A stretch of DNA of 47,390 nt from a virus. The stretch covers positions 1 to 47,390 of IMG/VR virus record IMGVR_UViG_3300048919_000367. One strand, given 5' to 3'. Both the position numbers and the translations under genes were made by a program. This document shows positions 30,651-39,429 of this stretch, one piece after another; position 1 is the first letter of the stretch; each line of letters starts with the position of its first letter. The notes under the pieces were generated by a model that saw only the letters and a program-made list of their open reading frames with translations, was not told where the DNA came from and ran no database searches.

Positions 30651-31289
30651 ATGTCAGAACAAAAAATCGAAATCGAACAAAGCGACAATCTCCGTGAAGT
30701 AGATGCGTTTGCTTTGGTAGCTGCGATGCAGCCCAACCGCGTCGACTTCATCGTCTTCAACGGAGAGAGGACCGCGATCCGAAAGCCAAATGGTTTCGAA
30801 TGGTTCAATCTAATCAACCGTTTTCCATCGACCCAGGCTTTGACGGCTAACCTTATCGACCGGCTGAAATCAGCGTTCTTGGCTTACAAAGGCAACATCG
30901 CCACGATGACGGACGCTGACATATTCGAATTGCTCAAAGACGTAGCTTCCGAAATCAAAACCGAAAACCTTTATGATGTTTTCCTGAAGGTTGGACCGGA
31001 GGCTGCTGCTGCATTCGCGGCGATCTGTCTTGGGCATCCAGGCAACCGCACCCTCGAAGACGCGATCAAGACCGCCTCCAATGAGGGTCTCGTCGAACTT
31101 TTCACTTCCTGCGCAAAGATCACATTTGGAGGTGAGGACATCGCGGCTTTTTTTATGCAGAGACTTACAGATTTCGAGGCGATGGGCGGGCAACGGAAAG
31201 CGCAGGCAGCCAGAGAGAACTCCAGATTGCAAAAGCTGTCGCGAAAGTCTGCCAATCGCACCGCAACAGTCCAGAAGCAAGCCGCCTGA
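30651..31289 (+). CDS. G: Tail assembly chaperone, short (G-like) form (212 aa)
   Basis: Lies between tube and tape measure genes, where all long-tailed phages encode the chaperone that coats the tape measure during assembly. The protein is soluble and helical (LKDVASEIKTENLYDVFLKVG). It carries a slippery run T-TTT-TTT at 31148-31154, read as GCT TTT TTT ATG in frame. The frame continues 44 residues past the slip to a basic end. A share of ribosomes should shift to -1 and make the longer GT-like product. CGGGAG lies before the ATG. Confidence 0.8.
   Translation: MSEQKIEIEQSDNLREVDAFALVAAMQPNRVDFIVFNGERTAIRKPNGFEWFNLINRFPSTQALTANLIDRLKSAFLAYKGNIATMTDADIFELLKDVASEIKTENLYDVFLKVGPEAAAAFAAICLGHPGNRTLEDAIKTASNEGLVELFTSCAKITFGGEDIAAFFMQRLTDFEAMGGQRKAQAARENSRLQKLSRKSANRTATVQKQAA
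31148..31154 (+). promoter_or_regulatory. Slippery heptamer T TTTTTT for -1 frameshift
   Basis: Seven T's lie in zero-frame register T-TTT-TTT, an ideal -1 slip site because both tRNAs re-pair perfectly. The -1 frame is open from 31136 to the stop at 31516, 120 codons beyond the slip. Programmed frameshifting at this gene position is conserved in long-tailed phages. Confidence 0.8.
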
Positions 31290-31516
31290 TTTTAAATGGT
31301 GGCGGTGTGGTGAGCCTGTTCAGACTGTACCTGCGGTACAGGGCTCTTACGGGGCAAGTGGCGTTTGATCTGACGCCTCCTGACCTAATGATGAGGATGG
31401 CTGCCCTCAACGATGTGAGGGATTGGCAACGGGAAGATACATACAGGGCTGTCGCTTCCGCTGGTGCGGAGATGATGACCACAGGAGGAGAAGACCTGAA
31501 GAAGGTCTATCTATAA
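31154..31516 (+). CDS. T: -1 frame extension of tail chaperone (T-like domain, 120 aa)
   Basis: After the slip the product reads YAETYRFRGDGRATESAGSQ, continues through KVCQSHRNSPEASRLILNGGG and ends TTGGEDLKKVYL. The fused G-T protein would be about 288 residues (30651-31516), close to lambda gpGT (279). The segment 'LRYRALTGQVAFDLTPPDLMMRMAAL' resembles the C-terminal tail-chaperone domains that follow the shift in other phages. An independent GTG start at 31307 has no good ribosome site, which supports frameshift expression. Confidence 0.75.
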   Translation, partial: YAETYRFRGDGRATESAGSQRELQIAKAVAKVCQSHRNSPEASRLILNGGGVVSLFRLYLRYRALTGQVAFDLTPPDLMMRMAALNDVRDWQREDTYRAVASAGAEMMTTGGEDLKKVYL

Positions 31517-31538
31517 ATGGAACAAAGAGTGAACTAGA

Positions 31539-33845
31539 ATGGCTTTAGGCACTATTACACATCAGGTTGGAACCACGTTCACCGTCAACGGCATTGCCAA
31601 TGCGGTTCGCAGTTTCGGCCGTGTTGCCGCCGGTTTCACTTCTGCCGTCCAGACCATGGCTGCAAATGCCCGCCGCTACTTCGCTCCGATCCTTAGAGGC
31701 CTGATGCAGATCGCAGGCTTTTCGTGGGCAGGCTTCACCAGGTCTGCAGGCCTCGCGTTCAAAGGGCTCGTTGGATATCTCGGCCTAGCTACATTAAAAA
31801 TGAAGGGACTGACCGCAGCTGCCATTGCCAGCTCGAAATCCATCGCCGAGTTGATGGACAGGATCGGCAAAGACAGTCGACGGCTCGGCCTTTCAGCGGA
31901 AGAAACATCGACCCTCCGGTTTGCCTTTGAGCGTGAGGGCATCGAGGCCGACGAGGTACTGCCGACGATATCCGAAATCACCCGTGAATTCGGCTTGATC
32001 CAGGATCAGATCAACAAGCAATCCATGGACCTGTCAAAAAAGCAGGCTTCCACCATTCTCGACATCTACAAGCTTAATGCGAAAGGTGATCGGGCTGGTA
32101 TGCTGGAGCTGGCCAAAGGGTTCCAGGACCAGAAGATGGAATCCTTCGCCTGGATCGACCAAGCAGTTCGTGAGCTTGAGGAAACCGCATCAGGCCAAAA
32201 CAACCGATATAATGCGCGTGGCAATATTATCACTCCAGGTGGCCGCATCAACGCGATGCAACAGTTGGAAGAGATGCGTCGTAAGCGTGACGAAATGATC
32301 AAGGGTTTCGGTGCTCACGGTGAAGCCCTGTTCACGCTTCAGCGTTTCGGACTTGATGTTCAGAAAGCGATGACGCCCGGTATCGAGAGTTTTTACGCCG
32401 TTTCTGACGCATTCCGACAGATGACCGACCCTGCCCAAAAGCTTGATGTCGCCATGAAACTTTTTGGCGAAGATGCCGGTGCCAAGATGGTGACGATCCT
32501 TGAAAAGGGTAGGCAGGGCATACAGGACTACAACAAAGAAATGGAGCGTCTCGGCGGCACTGTCACGACGGCCGACACGAAACTTGGCGCAGATTACTCA
32601 GAATCATTGCAGCGCATGATGATGGCCCTGCAAGGTGTCCGCCTTGAGCTGGCCCGTCAAATTCTTCCGCTCCTGATCGAAAGCCAGTCTCAGCTGACTG
32701 AATGGCTGGTGAGCAACCGCTCGTGGATCGCTGAATCTCTGAAGACAATGTTTATCGAAGTTCGGGCATTCCTGCTCGACATCATCGATATCTGGCATGG
32801 TAAGCGCGGTGATTTCAGAACTGGTTGGCTCAATACCATCGGCCCATATTTGCTTAATGCAATTGACCTCGCCGGTCAGCTGAAGGACCAGATCGGTTTA
32901 ATTTTCAGCGGAGCGGATTCAGATTGGCAGTGGCTAAACACAGTCCGAGACGGCTTCATCGCGATTAAAGATTTCGCGAAGGACGCCTTCCGAGTTCTGA
33001 CCGGTGGGCAGGCTGAGACTTACAAGTGGCTCAACACAGCCAAGCAGAAATTCGATGAATTCGTTGTGGTATTGCAGAACTTCTGGGCCAAGCTTCAGGA
33101 GGCCTGGCAGATTTTCTATGGCATCCTTGAGAAAGTCCATGAGGCCTTCGCAACCGTCCTTGGCCTGTTTTCAAACGTAGACCCAACCGTCGCATTGATG
33201 GTCATCGCCTTCGCAAAACTGTCCGGCGTATTGGCGCTGGCCGTCGGTGGGTTTGGCCTGCTGGCTCGTGCAGCCGGGGTAGCCTTCGGTGGCATTGCCC
33301 AAGGTGCCTCTTCAACCGCAATGGCTCTCCAGGGCCTCAGAGCCCTTGGACCTTTAGGCGCAATTACTGCTGCCGTAGGAGTTGCCGGAACTGCTGCGTA
33401 CCAGGTCATGGGCCGCTCATACGACCGTCAGCTTGGCTACACGACAGACCTCGTTCGCCAACAAGGTGACAGAGCCTACGAGGCTCACGACACTGCCAGG
33501 CACAACCGATTGATGCGTTTGCAGACGCAGGAAGGTCAGGATTATCGCATTCTCGATCAGCGTCGAAAAGGCATCGACGACCCTTACAATCTGACTTCAT
33601 CAGAACAGGCTTCGATGACTGGTGAGAGCTACGCCAAACGTTTCGGAACTATGGCCCCAAATCCATATGCGATCCGTGAAGCCCAGGCTGCTGAAGCTCG
33701 TGACCGTGAGAACGCAGCCCTACGCGCTCGCCCGACAGAAACTGTTCGCGTGGAACTGGTTGGTCCAGATGGACAGTCCGCTCAAGCGACTGTCGACAAG
33801 GCTTTCAGCGACTTACTTCGCGAAAATGGCAGTGCGAGGAGATGA
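31539..33845 (+). CDS. Tail tape measure protein (768 aa)
   Basis: Longest gene of the tail cluster, following the chaperone. The sequence is largely helical with hydrophobic stretches (AGFSWAGFTRSAGLAFKGLV near the N-terminus; LMVIAFAKLSGVLALAVGG near 545-565) typical of tape measures, whose hydrophobic parts enter the host membrane. Residues ~330-385 (KLFGEDAGAKMVTILEKG and QGIQDYNKEMERLGG) match the 'lFG..a..ml.ll..g...i' repeat found in TP901-type tape measures. At about 1 amino acid per 1.5 Å it predicts a tail of roughly 110-120 nm. Its stop overlaps the next start. Confidence 0.9.
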   Translation: MALGTITHQVGTTFTVNGIANAVRSFGRVAAGFTSAVQTMAANARRYFAPILRGLMQIAGFSWAGFTRSAGLAFKGLVGYLGLATLKMKGLTAAAIASSKSIAELMDRIGKDSRRLGLSAEETSTLRFAFEREGIEADEVLPTISEITREFGLIQDQINKQSMDLSKKQASTILDIYKLNAKGDRAGMLELAKGFQDQKMESFAWIDQAVRELEETASGQNNRYNARGNIITPGGRINAMQQLEEMRRKRDEMIKGFGAHGEALFTLQRFGLDVQKAMTPGIESFYAVSDAFRQMTDPAQKLDVAMKLFGEDAGAKMVTILEKGRQGIQDYNKEMERLGGTVTTADTKLGADYSESLQRMMMALQGVRLELARQILPLLIESQSQLTEWLVSNRSWIAESLKTMFIEVRAFLLDIIDIWHGKRGDFRTGWLNTIGPYLLNAIDLAGQLKDQIGLIFSGADSDWQWLNTVRDGFIAIKDFAKDAFRVLTGGQAETYKWLNTAKQKFDEFVVVLQNFWAKLQEAWQIFYGILEKVHEAFATVLGLFSNVDPTVALMVIAFAKLSGVLALAVGGFGLLARAAGVAFGGIAQGASSTAMALQGLRALGPLGAITAAVGVAGTAAYQVMGRSYDRQLGYTTDLVRQQGDRAYEAHDTARHNRLMRLQTQEGQDYRILDQRRKGIDDPYNLTSSEQASMTGESYAKRFGTMAPNPYAIREAQAAEARDRENAALRARPTETVRVELVGPDGQSAQATVDKAFSDLLRENGSARR

Positions 33846-34387
33846 GCATGTACAATAACCATACCCCCTCGAAAATCCGCGCTCCTGCACTCGGCCTTGG
33901 TTGGCTTTCGGGCATGGATTTGACTGCCGAGCTGACCCCAGCTGATGGCGCTATCGATATGCGGCAGGATGTCAACGGATACTGGTCTAACTGGGCTATC
34001 ACTGAAGGTCGTCGATACAACGTTACGCTAACATCTGGAGAAGGTGAGCATCGATTTCCCGCACTCTGTGAAATGTGGGGTGATGAAGACGTCGAGATCG
34101 ACCTGTTCTTCCAGTTTAATCAGATTATCCGACCAGGCCAGACGGTGATCACCCTGATCAGACCACCTGTTCCTGGAACCGTGAAAGTCAAAGGGACTGG
34201 CTGGGACGATCTCGATTTCACAATCGATGGCCGTACGCTTACCCTGTCAGCACCTCCACCAGATTACGGTCGGGTATTTTTCAATCCAAGGCTCAAGCTT
34301 CGCAACGGGGCCTGGAGAATGCGGGGCATTGAACAATCGGGGCGTGCCGACTGGTCCGTGCCGTTCATGGAGCAACCCGTAACATGA
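33842..34387 (+). CDS. Minor tail / tail-tip protein (181 aa)
   Basis: Follows the tape measure with an ATGA overlap and precedes a large tail-tip protein, also by ATGA. The sequence is beta-rich (RRYNVTLTSGEGEHRFPALCEMW, TVKVKGTGWDDLDFTIDGRTLTLSAPP) and has the length of distal-tail-type or gpM-like tip proteins. No family motif is certain; the role is inferred from position. Confidence 0.6.
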   Translation: MSMYNNHTPSKIRAPALGLGWLSGMDLTAELTPADGAIDMRQDVNGYWSNWAITEGRRYNVTLTSGEGEHRFPALCEMWGDEDVEIDLFFQFNQIIRPGQTVITLIRPPVPGTVKVKGTGWDDLDFTIDGRTLTLSAPPPDYGRVFFNPRLKLRNGAWRMRGIEQSGRADWSVPFMEQPVT

Positions 34388-36261
34388 GAGGAGTTGTACC
34401 ATTAGCCTGGAATGAGCCGTTCGTTGCCGCAGAGCACGCCGTAAACGGGCCTTTCGACATCCTTCGGATCAATCGAAAAGAGGTCCGTCGTGGTGATATC
34501 TACGTCACCATATTCGAGATCACCATCAAGAATCCAGGTGTCGAATGGCTGGCCGGGCTCGATAATCCGTATTTCGTAATATGGGATCGGCTGCCGTCCG
34601 ATCCAGCTCCGGTAATCCTGGGCCGTGGTCGCATCGAAGCCATGCCAACGTCCCTGGCTCAGATCGAGGTGTCCTGTGAAATCGTCTGCGTACCACCAGA
34701 TGAGGACGATGTTCTTGAAGCCGATGCTGCTGCTCACCGCATTGGCGAGGTCGACTACGATCCTGACGCAACGTCTGCAGACCGTGATGCAGCTGAAATC
34801 TATGATCCCGTGTTTTTCAACCCGGAAAGCGACGATCCTGCTGACGTCCTGAAAGGAACGTTACAGTATTACAGGTGGGACCCTGTCACTCTCGCGCTTA
34901 CCCGTGTTGGTATGATCGAGAGCCCATTCAGCCATCTTGTCGATGATGTGCAGCTCAGCAGTGAAAACCTCCAATTCGACAATCCACCTCGGAAGAATTC
35001 CCGCCTTCGAGTGCAGGCATCGTGGACGCAATCCGCATCCGGTGACTGCACTGGTGAATTCTTGGCGGCACGCGATATCCCAACATTCCACTATCAGCAG
35101 ATCGCTGACGGCATGCCGAAAGCTGGTGATGCCATTGGCTCATCTGATGGATGGACAATTGCCGAGGCGGAGGTCAACAGCATCACGGATATGACCGAAT
35201 GGGAATTTGGTAGGCTGACGACATCGCCTTTTGGTGCCACCAATCAGAAGGTGACCCTGTTACCCAAGGTCGTCAACGTTTCAGCTCGTGCTCACTATGA
35301 GTACAGCCAAGAGCGTGAGGAAATCCTGGACCTGTATCTGACCTCCGGTATCCAGACGATCATGCAGCCGGACAGAACCGAGCACGTTGATACGATATCT
35401 CTATCCGCACTGACTATCGACAACACCACACGCGAATGGCTTTTCGAAGACCCGGATACCCTGGAGCCTATTGAATATGAAGTCGGTGATCGTCGTCAGG
35501 CCAATGGAAAATGCTACGTCTGCCTTGTCGCTCACACTGCAAGTCCGACATTCCGCAGATGGATGACCGACGCGGAGACTGATGAACAGGTAGAGGTCTG
35601 GGACCTGGTTCCGAAGAGGTCTGCCCTTGCCGAAACCTCTGCTCGATATTTCGACACGGCGAGGGGTGTCCGGTCTGTCCGACATGCCTTCCGTCAACTG
35701 CTCCGCAGTTACATGGAACGCGCAATGTGCGGGAGCCTTCGTGTGACCGTGAAGTCGTGGATCGGCCGTGACATTAAATGCGGTGACGGGATCACCGTAC
35801 CATCTCCACGTCTTCCAGGTGGTCAGATCATCGGGATCGTGACCGCTGTCGAATGGGACATGATGGCAGCCAAACAGGATGCTTTCGTCGATATCGCTTT
35901 CGCGCCTGGAGCTGCTGAAAATCCGACGGGGACCGAGGGTAAGCAGGAAACAGCAGGCATCTATTACGACATGACCGCAGGCTCGGTGAATGAGCCGGTG
36001 AAGGCATGGGCCTTGGCTGGCGCGACCCCTCGTTTTGTTGTTGTCGAGAACGAAGAGCCAGCCCAGAGATTTGCTGGTTTTTCAGCTGCAGCCGTTGGTG
36101 AAGACCCTGTTGCTGCAATCAGTGCTATGCCAACCGCGATCCGTGTGTTTTTCGATCCATTGCGCCAAGAAGACCTGATTTCAAGGCGTCTATCGGCCCA
36201 CACACTTCCCATTTTCGTGCCGAAAGGCGTCGATTTACAGCCGGAGATACCAGGCCCATGA
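34384..36261 (+). CDS. Tail-tip / baseplate hub-like protein (625 aa)
   Basis: Large beta-rich protein at the tail-tip position (after tape measure and distal protein). It contains a central region with GTLQYYRWDPVTLALTRVGM, a helix SYMERAMCGSLRVTVKSWIGRD, and the sequence IKCGDGITVPSPRLPGGQIIGIVTAVEWDM typical of baseplate/hub domains that organise tip assembly. The C-terminus (QEDLISRRLSAHTLPIFVPKGVDLQP) could be a receptor-proximal segment. No dedicated tail fibre gene follows, so host recognition may be carried here or by the glycine-rich protein. Confidence 0.65.
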   Translation: MRGVVPLAWNEPFVAAEHAVNGPFDILRINRKEVRRGDIYVTIFEITIKNPGVEWLAGLDNPYFVIWDRLPSDPAPVILGRGRIEAMPTSLAQIEVSCEIVCVPPDEDDVLEADAAAHRIGEVDYDPDATSADRDAAEIYDPVFFNPESDDPADVLKGTLQYYRWDPVTLALTRVGMIESPFSHLVDDVQLSSENLQFDNPPRKNSRLRVQASWTQSASGDCTGEFLAARDIPTFHYQQIADGMPKAGDAIGSSDGWTIAEAEVNSITDMTEWEFGRLTTSPFGATNQKVTLLPKVVNVSARAHYEYSQEREEILDLYLTSGIQTIMQPDRTEHVDTISLSALTIDNTTREWLFEDPDTLEPIEYEVGDRRQANGKCYVCLVAHTASPTFRRWMTDAETDEQVEVWDLVPKRSALAETSARYFDTARGVRSVRHAFRQLLRSYMERAMCGSLRVTVKSWIGRDIKCGDGITVPSPRLPGGQIIGIVTAVEWDMMAAKQDAFVDIAFAPGAAENPTGTEGKQETAGIYYDMTAGSVNEPVKAWALAGATPRFVVVENEEPAQRFAGFSAAAVGEDPVAAISAMPTAIRVFFDPLRQEDLISRRLSAHTLPIFVPKGVDLQPEIPGP

Positions 36262-36479
36262 GTAACAAACTTCTATTCAATAAACTGGTGAACAGTCTGG
36301 CCACTGAAGGCCGTGATCGGGCCAAGCGCGACCTGATCACCAGGCCAAGGCAGAGAATCTCCACCATCAGAATTGCCACTCACGACCGTGAACAGGAGCT
36401 TGTGATCGGCGGACAGGCTGCGGATGTAAGCTACACGATCACTAAAACCACGCTCGATTACGAGCCACCTGCAGAATAG
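36258..36479 (+). CDS. Small hypothetical protein (73 aa)
   Basis: Starts within the stop of the tail-tip gene (ATGA) and is the last gene of the structural operon. It is basic, with an Arg/Lys-rich middle (RDRAKRDLITRPRQRIS) and short beta strands at the C-terminus. No family is recognised; it is translationally coupled to the tail-tip gene. Confidence 0.6.
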   Translation: MSNKLLFNKLVNSLATEGRDRAKRDLITRPRQRISTIRIATHDREQELVIGGQAADVSYTITKTTLDYEPPAE

Positions 36480-36494
36480 TCCTCGGCACACTGG

Positions 36495-36504
36495 AATCTT
36501 GCAC
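36495..36504 (+). promoter_or_regulatory. GAATCTTGCA motif before coiled-coil membrane gene
   Basis: Exact copy of the recurring element in the short gap after the structural operon, 61 nt upstream of the GTG start at 36556. Confidence 0.45.
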
Positions 36505-36555
36505 GGTTTCAGATTCTGCTGATCCTAGACCTTATCCCGTCAAGGAAATTTGCCT

Positions 36556-36897
36556 GTGAGCACACCGACCCCTATCACCATTGATCCACAGGACTTGTTT
36601 CGCGAAACGCAACACTTCTTCCGTGAATCCGCCCAACAGAATTTGACGATCTCGACCAAGATGGCCAGCATCGAAGGAAAGCTCGACGGCTTTCTTGCGG
36701 CTCAAAACAGCATGCGTGGCGATATTGATTCATTGAAAACCCGGGTCAGTGTGAACGAAGGCGATATCCGAGACTTGAAAACGGCTGGCTCAAAGCTTCG
36801 AGGCTATGTCATCGGATTTCTTGGTATAGTTTCGCCAGCAATCGGCTACGTTATGGCAACCGACTTCGCTATATTCAAATATTTTCTCAAGCAATAG
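36556..36897 (+). CDS. Coiled-coil membrane-anchored protein, XhlA-like (113 aa)
   Basis: GTG start at 36556 with AAGGAAA 9 nt upstream (TTG at 36550 is closer to the ribosome site). Residues ~30-82 form a coiled coil (KMASIEGKLDGFLAAQNSM, DIDSLKTRVSVNEGDIRDLKTAGSKL) followed by one membrane segment (GYVIGFLGIVSPAIGYVMA). This layout matches the XhlA-type hemolysin/holin accessory proteins. It is separated from the lysis cassette by the A1-like gene, but could contribute to membrane disruption or anchor a complex. Confidence 0.6.
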   Translation: MSTPTPITIDPQDLFRETQHFFRESAQQNLTISTKMASIEGKLDGFLAAQNSMRGDIDSLKTRVSVNEGDIRDLKTAGSKLRGYVIGFLGIVSPAIGYVMATDFAIFKYFLKQ

Positions 36898-36935
36898 CCT
36901 GACAACGTCAACGTATTTGGGTTTATACTTTGATT

Positions 36936-36978
36936 TTTGTGTAAATATTGTTTGCGGCCGACGGAAAATTACACAACG
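36936..36978. promoter_or_regulatory. Paired TTGTGTAA / TTACACAA elements with GGCCGACGG
   Basis: TTTGTGTAAATATTG (36936-36950) faces GCGGCCGACGG then AAAATTACACAACG (36954-36978), which makes an inverted arrangement of the dispersed operator-like element. The 131-bp gap 36898-37028 holds no gene; this is the control region of the A1-like gene. Confidence 0.55.
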
Positions 36979-37028
36979 ATTTCCTTCTAAGTGCCGATTA
37001 GAGCACGTATTTTGAAGGTAGTTGTCAC

Positions 37029-38756
37029 ATGAGAATTAGAAAAGATTACACCCCATTCGTCCCGATGCTGATCGATCTCCGCAAACTCGGCATGCAAAAG
37101 CGTCAGATCATCTCGGAGGGTTACCTTAACTCAGCCGAATATAAGGCGGCCGCCCGACTGATCGCGGACAGTTCAATGGAGCTGACCTCCGAGATCGAAG
37201 AAACCGCTCCAGAAACTGTCGAAACCCAATCTGAAAATACGAAATCTGAGAAACCAAAACCACCACGTTTGACGAAGATTGTCACAAGAGACCTCGGTCT
37301 TGAACCCGGTAAGGTTCATCGACTGATTATCACCGCAGCTCAGGATGACACTCCAGAATTTGAATACTTCTTCATTGGTCTTGAGCGATATGCCTCCGTA
37401 CTCAATGCTCACCTGATCACCACCGGCCTGACATACCAAAAAGGTCTCTATGAAGACCATGCGATTGAGACAGGCTGCTATTCAGAGCGTGTTGCTAAGT
37501 ACCTCGTGACCGAACGTCTTCACATCACCAAAGACATCCTCCTAATTTCCGATGCCAATGTGCTTCCAACGACGGCAAATCCATTGGCCGGATGGCAACA
37601 GGCAAACCACGGTAACCACGTCATCGTCCCTTCGACCCGAATTGCGCTTGAGAGTATCCAGCGCATGCAATCTGCGTCTCCACGCTTCGCGGTATCGACA
37701 GGCTGTTGCACCTTACCATCGTACACTCCAAGAGCTGCCGGTCGTAAAGCCCTATGGCACCATACCTTCGCTGCGCTACTGGTTGAAATCGACACGGACG
37801 GCGAGGTTTTCTTCCGCCATCTGATCGCGGATGCTGACGGTTCCTTCCAGGACTTGAACATCATCGTCTCTGGCGACGATATTTCCGGTGACGGTGTGGT
37901 CGAGGCTATCTCCTGGGGCGATATCCATCACGAACAACTCGATCCGTCGATTGCCTTGGCATCTTTCGGCTACGACGTCGCAAAGAAAAAGATCGTCACC
38001 CGCCGAAATCTCCTCGATTACCTGCAACCTCGATATCAGTTCCTTCATGACACAATCGATTTCAGACGTCGCAACCACCACGACATCCATGACCCTCACA
38101 ACCGCGCTCGTATTGCGGCAAAGACCAATGGTTCAGTCGAAGATGAAGTTCGTGAGGCAGCTAATTTCGTCAACGTGGTTTCCCGAGACTGGTGCAGAAC
38201 CGTCGTTGTCGAATCCAATCACGATGCAGCGCTGGCTAAGTGGTTGAAAAATCCTGATGGGCAAGAGGATGCACAGAACGCCTACTACTGGCATCGCCTT
38301 AACTGGGTCTGGCACAGCGCTATTCGGGAGGGTGACGACGCCTTCAACCCTGTTCACGAAGCGTTACGCCTCGGTGGCATGGCAGACCACATCGATTTCG
38401 TTGGCTCGGGCGAGAGTTTCGTCGTCCTGGATATCGAACATGGTCTCCATGGCGATATCGGCGTCGGTGGAAGCCGGGGAAGCCCAAACCAGTTCCGTCG
38501 GTTTGGTGTTCGCACAACGACAGGCCACACACATTCTCCATCAATTATGGACGGATCATATGTGTCTGGCGTTAGCGCCAAACTGTACCAGGGCTATAAT
38601 AAAGGTCCTACACGATGGGCTCATGCCCATACGATCCTTCTGCCCAACGGAAAACGTGTTCTGTTGACACTTGCAGCAGATGGTAGGTTCAAAGCTATGG
38701 GCGATATCCGGGCTCAGGAACCTGAAGTGTTCGATTATGAGTTAGTTGCGGCTTAA
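37029..38756 (+). CDS. T5 A1-like metallophosphoesterase (575 aa)
   Basis: The C-terminal half carries calcineurin-type motifs: ISWGDIHHE (Asp298, His300), FLHDTIDFRRRNHHD (~339-352), VVESNHDA (Asn397-His398-Asp399), LDIEHGLHGD (~468-476) and TTGHTHSP (499-502). The unusual order, with 'RNHHDIHDPH' and 'EHGxxG...RGSPNQFRRFG...GHTHSP', matches my recollection of the phage T5 pre-early protein A1, needed for host DNA degradation and second-step DNA transfer. The N-terminal ~50 residues (LIDLRKLGMQKRQIISEGYLN) look DNA-binding, then a disordered Pro/Glu linker. It has its own control region. The link to T5 A1 is from memory and needs a search. Confidence 0.7.
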   Translation: MRIRKDYTPFVPMLIDLRKLGMQKRQIISEGYLNSAEYKAAARLIADSSMELTSEIEETAPETVETQSENTKSEKPKPPRLTKIVTRDLGLEPGKVHRLIITAAQDDTPEFEYFFIGLERYASVLNAHLITTGLTYQKGLYEDHAIETGCYSERVAKYLVTERLHITKDILLISDANVLPTTANPLAGWQQANHGNHVIVPSTRIALESIQRMQSASPRFAVSTGCCTLPSYTPRAAGRKALWHHTFAALLVEIDTDGEVFFRHLIADADGSFQDLNIIVSGDDISGDGVVEAISWGDIHHEQLDPSIALASFGYDVAKKKIVTRRNLLDYLQPRYQFLHDTIDFRRRNHHDIHDPHNRARIAAKTNGSVEDEVREAANFVNVVSRDWCRTVVVESNHDAALAKWLKNPDGQEDAQNAYYWHRLNWVWHSAIREGDDAFNPVHEALRLGGMADHIDFVGSGESFVVLDIEHGLHGDIGVGGSRGSPNQFRRFGVRTTTGHTHSPSIMDGSYVSGVSAKLYQGYNKGPTRWAHAHTILLPNGKRVLLTLAADGRFKAMGDIRAQEPEVFDYELVAA

Positions 38757-38809
38757 AATAAGCCAGAATTGACCGCTCCACCCGGATCATGATATTCCAA
38801 ATAATAGGT

Positions 38810-38889
38810 GGTCAAGGGTGGGCGTCCCCAACCTTGACCTGCGGCCCAACGGCCGCTGCCGAAACGTACCTGATTACGCGTCAGGTACG
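38810..38889 (+). terminator. Three consecutive hairpins after the A1-like gene
   Basis: GGTCAAGG/CCTTGACC (38810-38817 and 38832-38839), GCGGCC-CAAC-GGCCGC (38841-38856) and CGTACCTGA/TCAGGTACG (38865-38873 and 38881-38889) follow in series between convergent genes. None has a U tract. Together they probably block transcription from both sides or protect 3' ends. No gene is seen in 38757-38914. Confidence 0.5.
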
Positions 38890-38914
38890 CCCGGGAAGCG
38901 CGATTACGATCTTC

Positions 38915-39409
38915 TCATACACCACCTCCCTGCCCGGCTTCACGGCCATGCTCGGGGTTGCTATCAGAACCCGTTGACGGACTTTCCACGGTCGCATCGT
39001 CAGCGGGTTTTTCTTTAGGAAGGTAGAACGCCCCAGTGGCGTCGTCCTTCTCAATTTCATTAAGGTCATGCCACATACGACTCGCAGTCGTATTGATTTG
39101 CTGGCCGATCTCTTGACCATAAGTCTTGTGAATCCAGACGCGGATTTCCTTTGGTAGTAGACCTGGCAGGCCACGTTGTCGGGCATCCATCAACGCAGCC
39201 TTGATCATCTGTCGAACAGTTGGCTTCGCTGCCTGTTGATCTACCCTCTCGGTAACAGCCCCTAAAGGTTTTCCAGTAAGGCGATTGATTACGCGCTCGA
39301 CGACATCAAGTTCGTCGAGTTCAAGCTGAAGGTCTCTTAGCCGACCTTTCAACTCACTCATCTCAGTGGCGATCTCTTCGCGCCGTTTTTCGATAATACG
39401 CGTTTCCAT
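38915..39409 (-). CDS. Coiled-coil and winged-helix-like regulator (164 aa)
   Basis: Residues ~8-45 form a coiled coil (RREEIATEMSELKGRLRDLQLELDEL). Residues ~63-115 (TVRQMIKAALMDARQRGLPGLLPKEIRVWI and NTTASRMWHDLNEIEKDD) have the layout of a winged helix of the 'HARE-HTH / restriction-associated' type: a helix, a Gly-Leu turn, a helix and a recognition helix. The C-terminus is disordered. A probable dimeric DNA-binding regulator, with several ATATGG repeats in its own upstream region. No strong family call. Confidence 0.55.
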   Translation of the reverse strand: METRIIEKRREEIATEMSELKGRLRDLQLELDELDVVERVINRLTGKPLGAVTERVDQQAAKPTVRQMIKAALMDARQRGLPGLLPKEIRVWIHKTYGQEIGQQINTTASRMWHDLNEIEKDDATGAFYLPKEKPADDATVESPSTGSDSNPEHGREAGQGGGV

Positions 39410-39429
39410 AACCGACTCTTAAGCTTTAA

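Noticed and set aside
36482-36504. Possible sigma-54 (-24/-12) promoter, GGCAC...TTGCA
   Set aside because: Spacing between the GG and GC elements is 14 instead of 10 bases, and the other copies of the motif lack the GG element.
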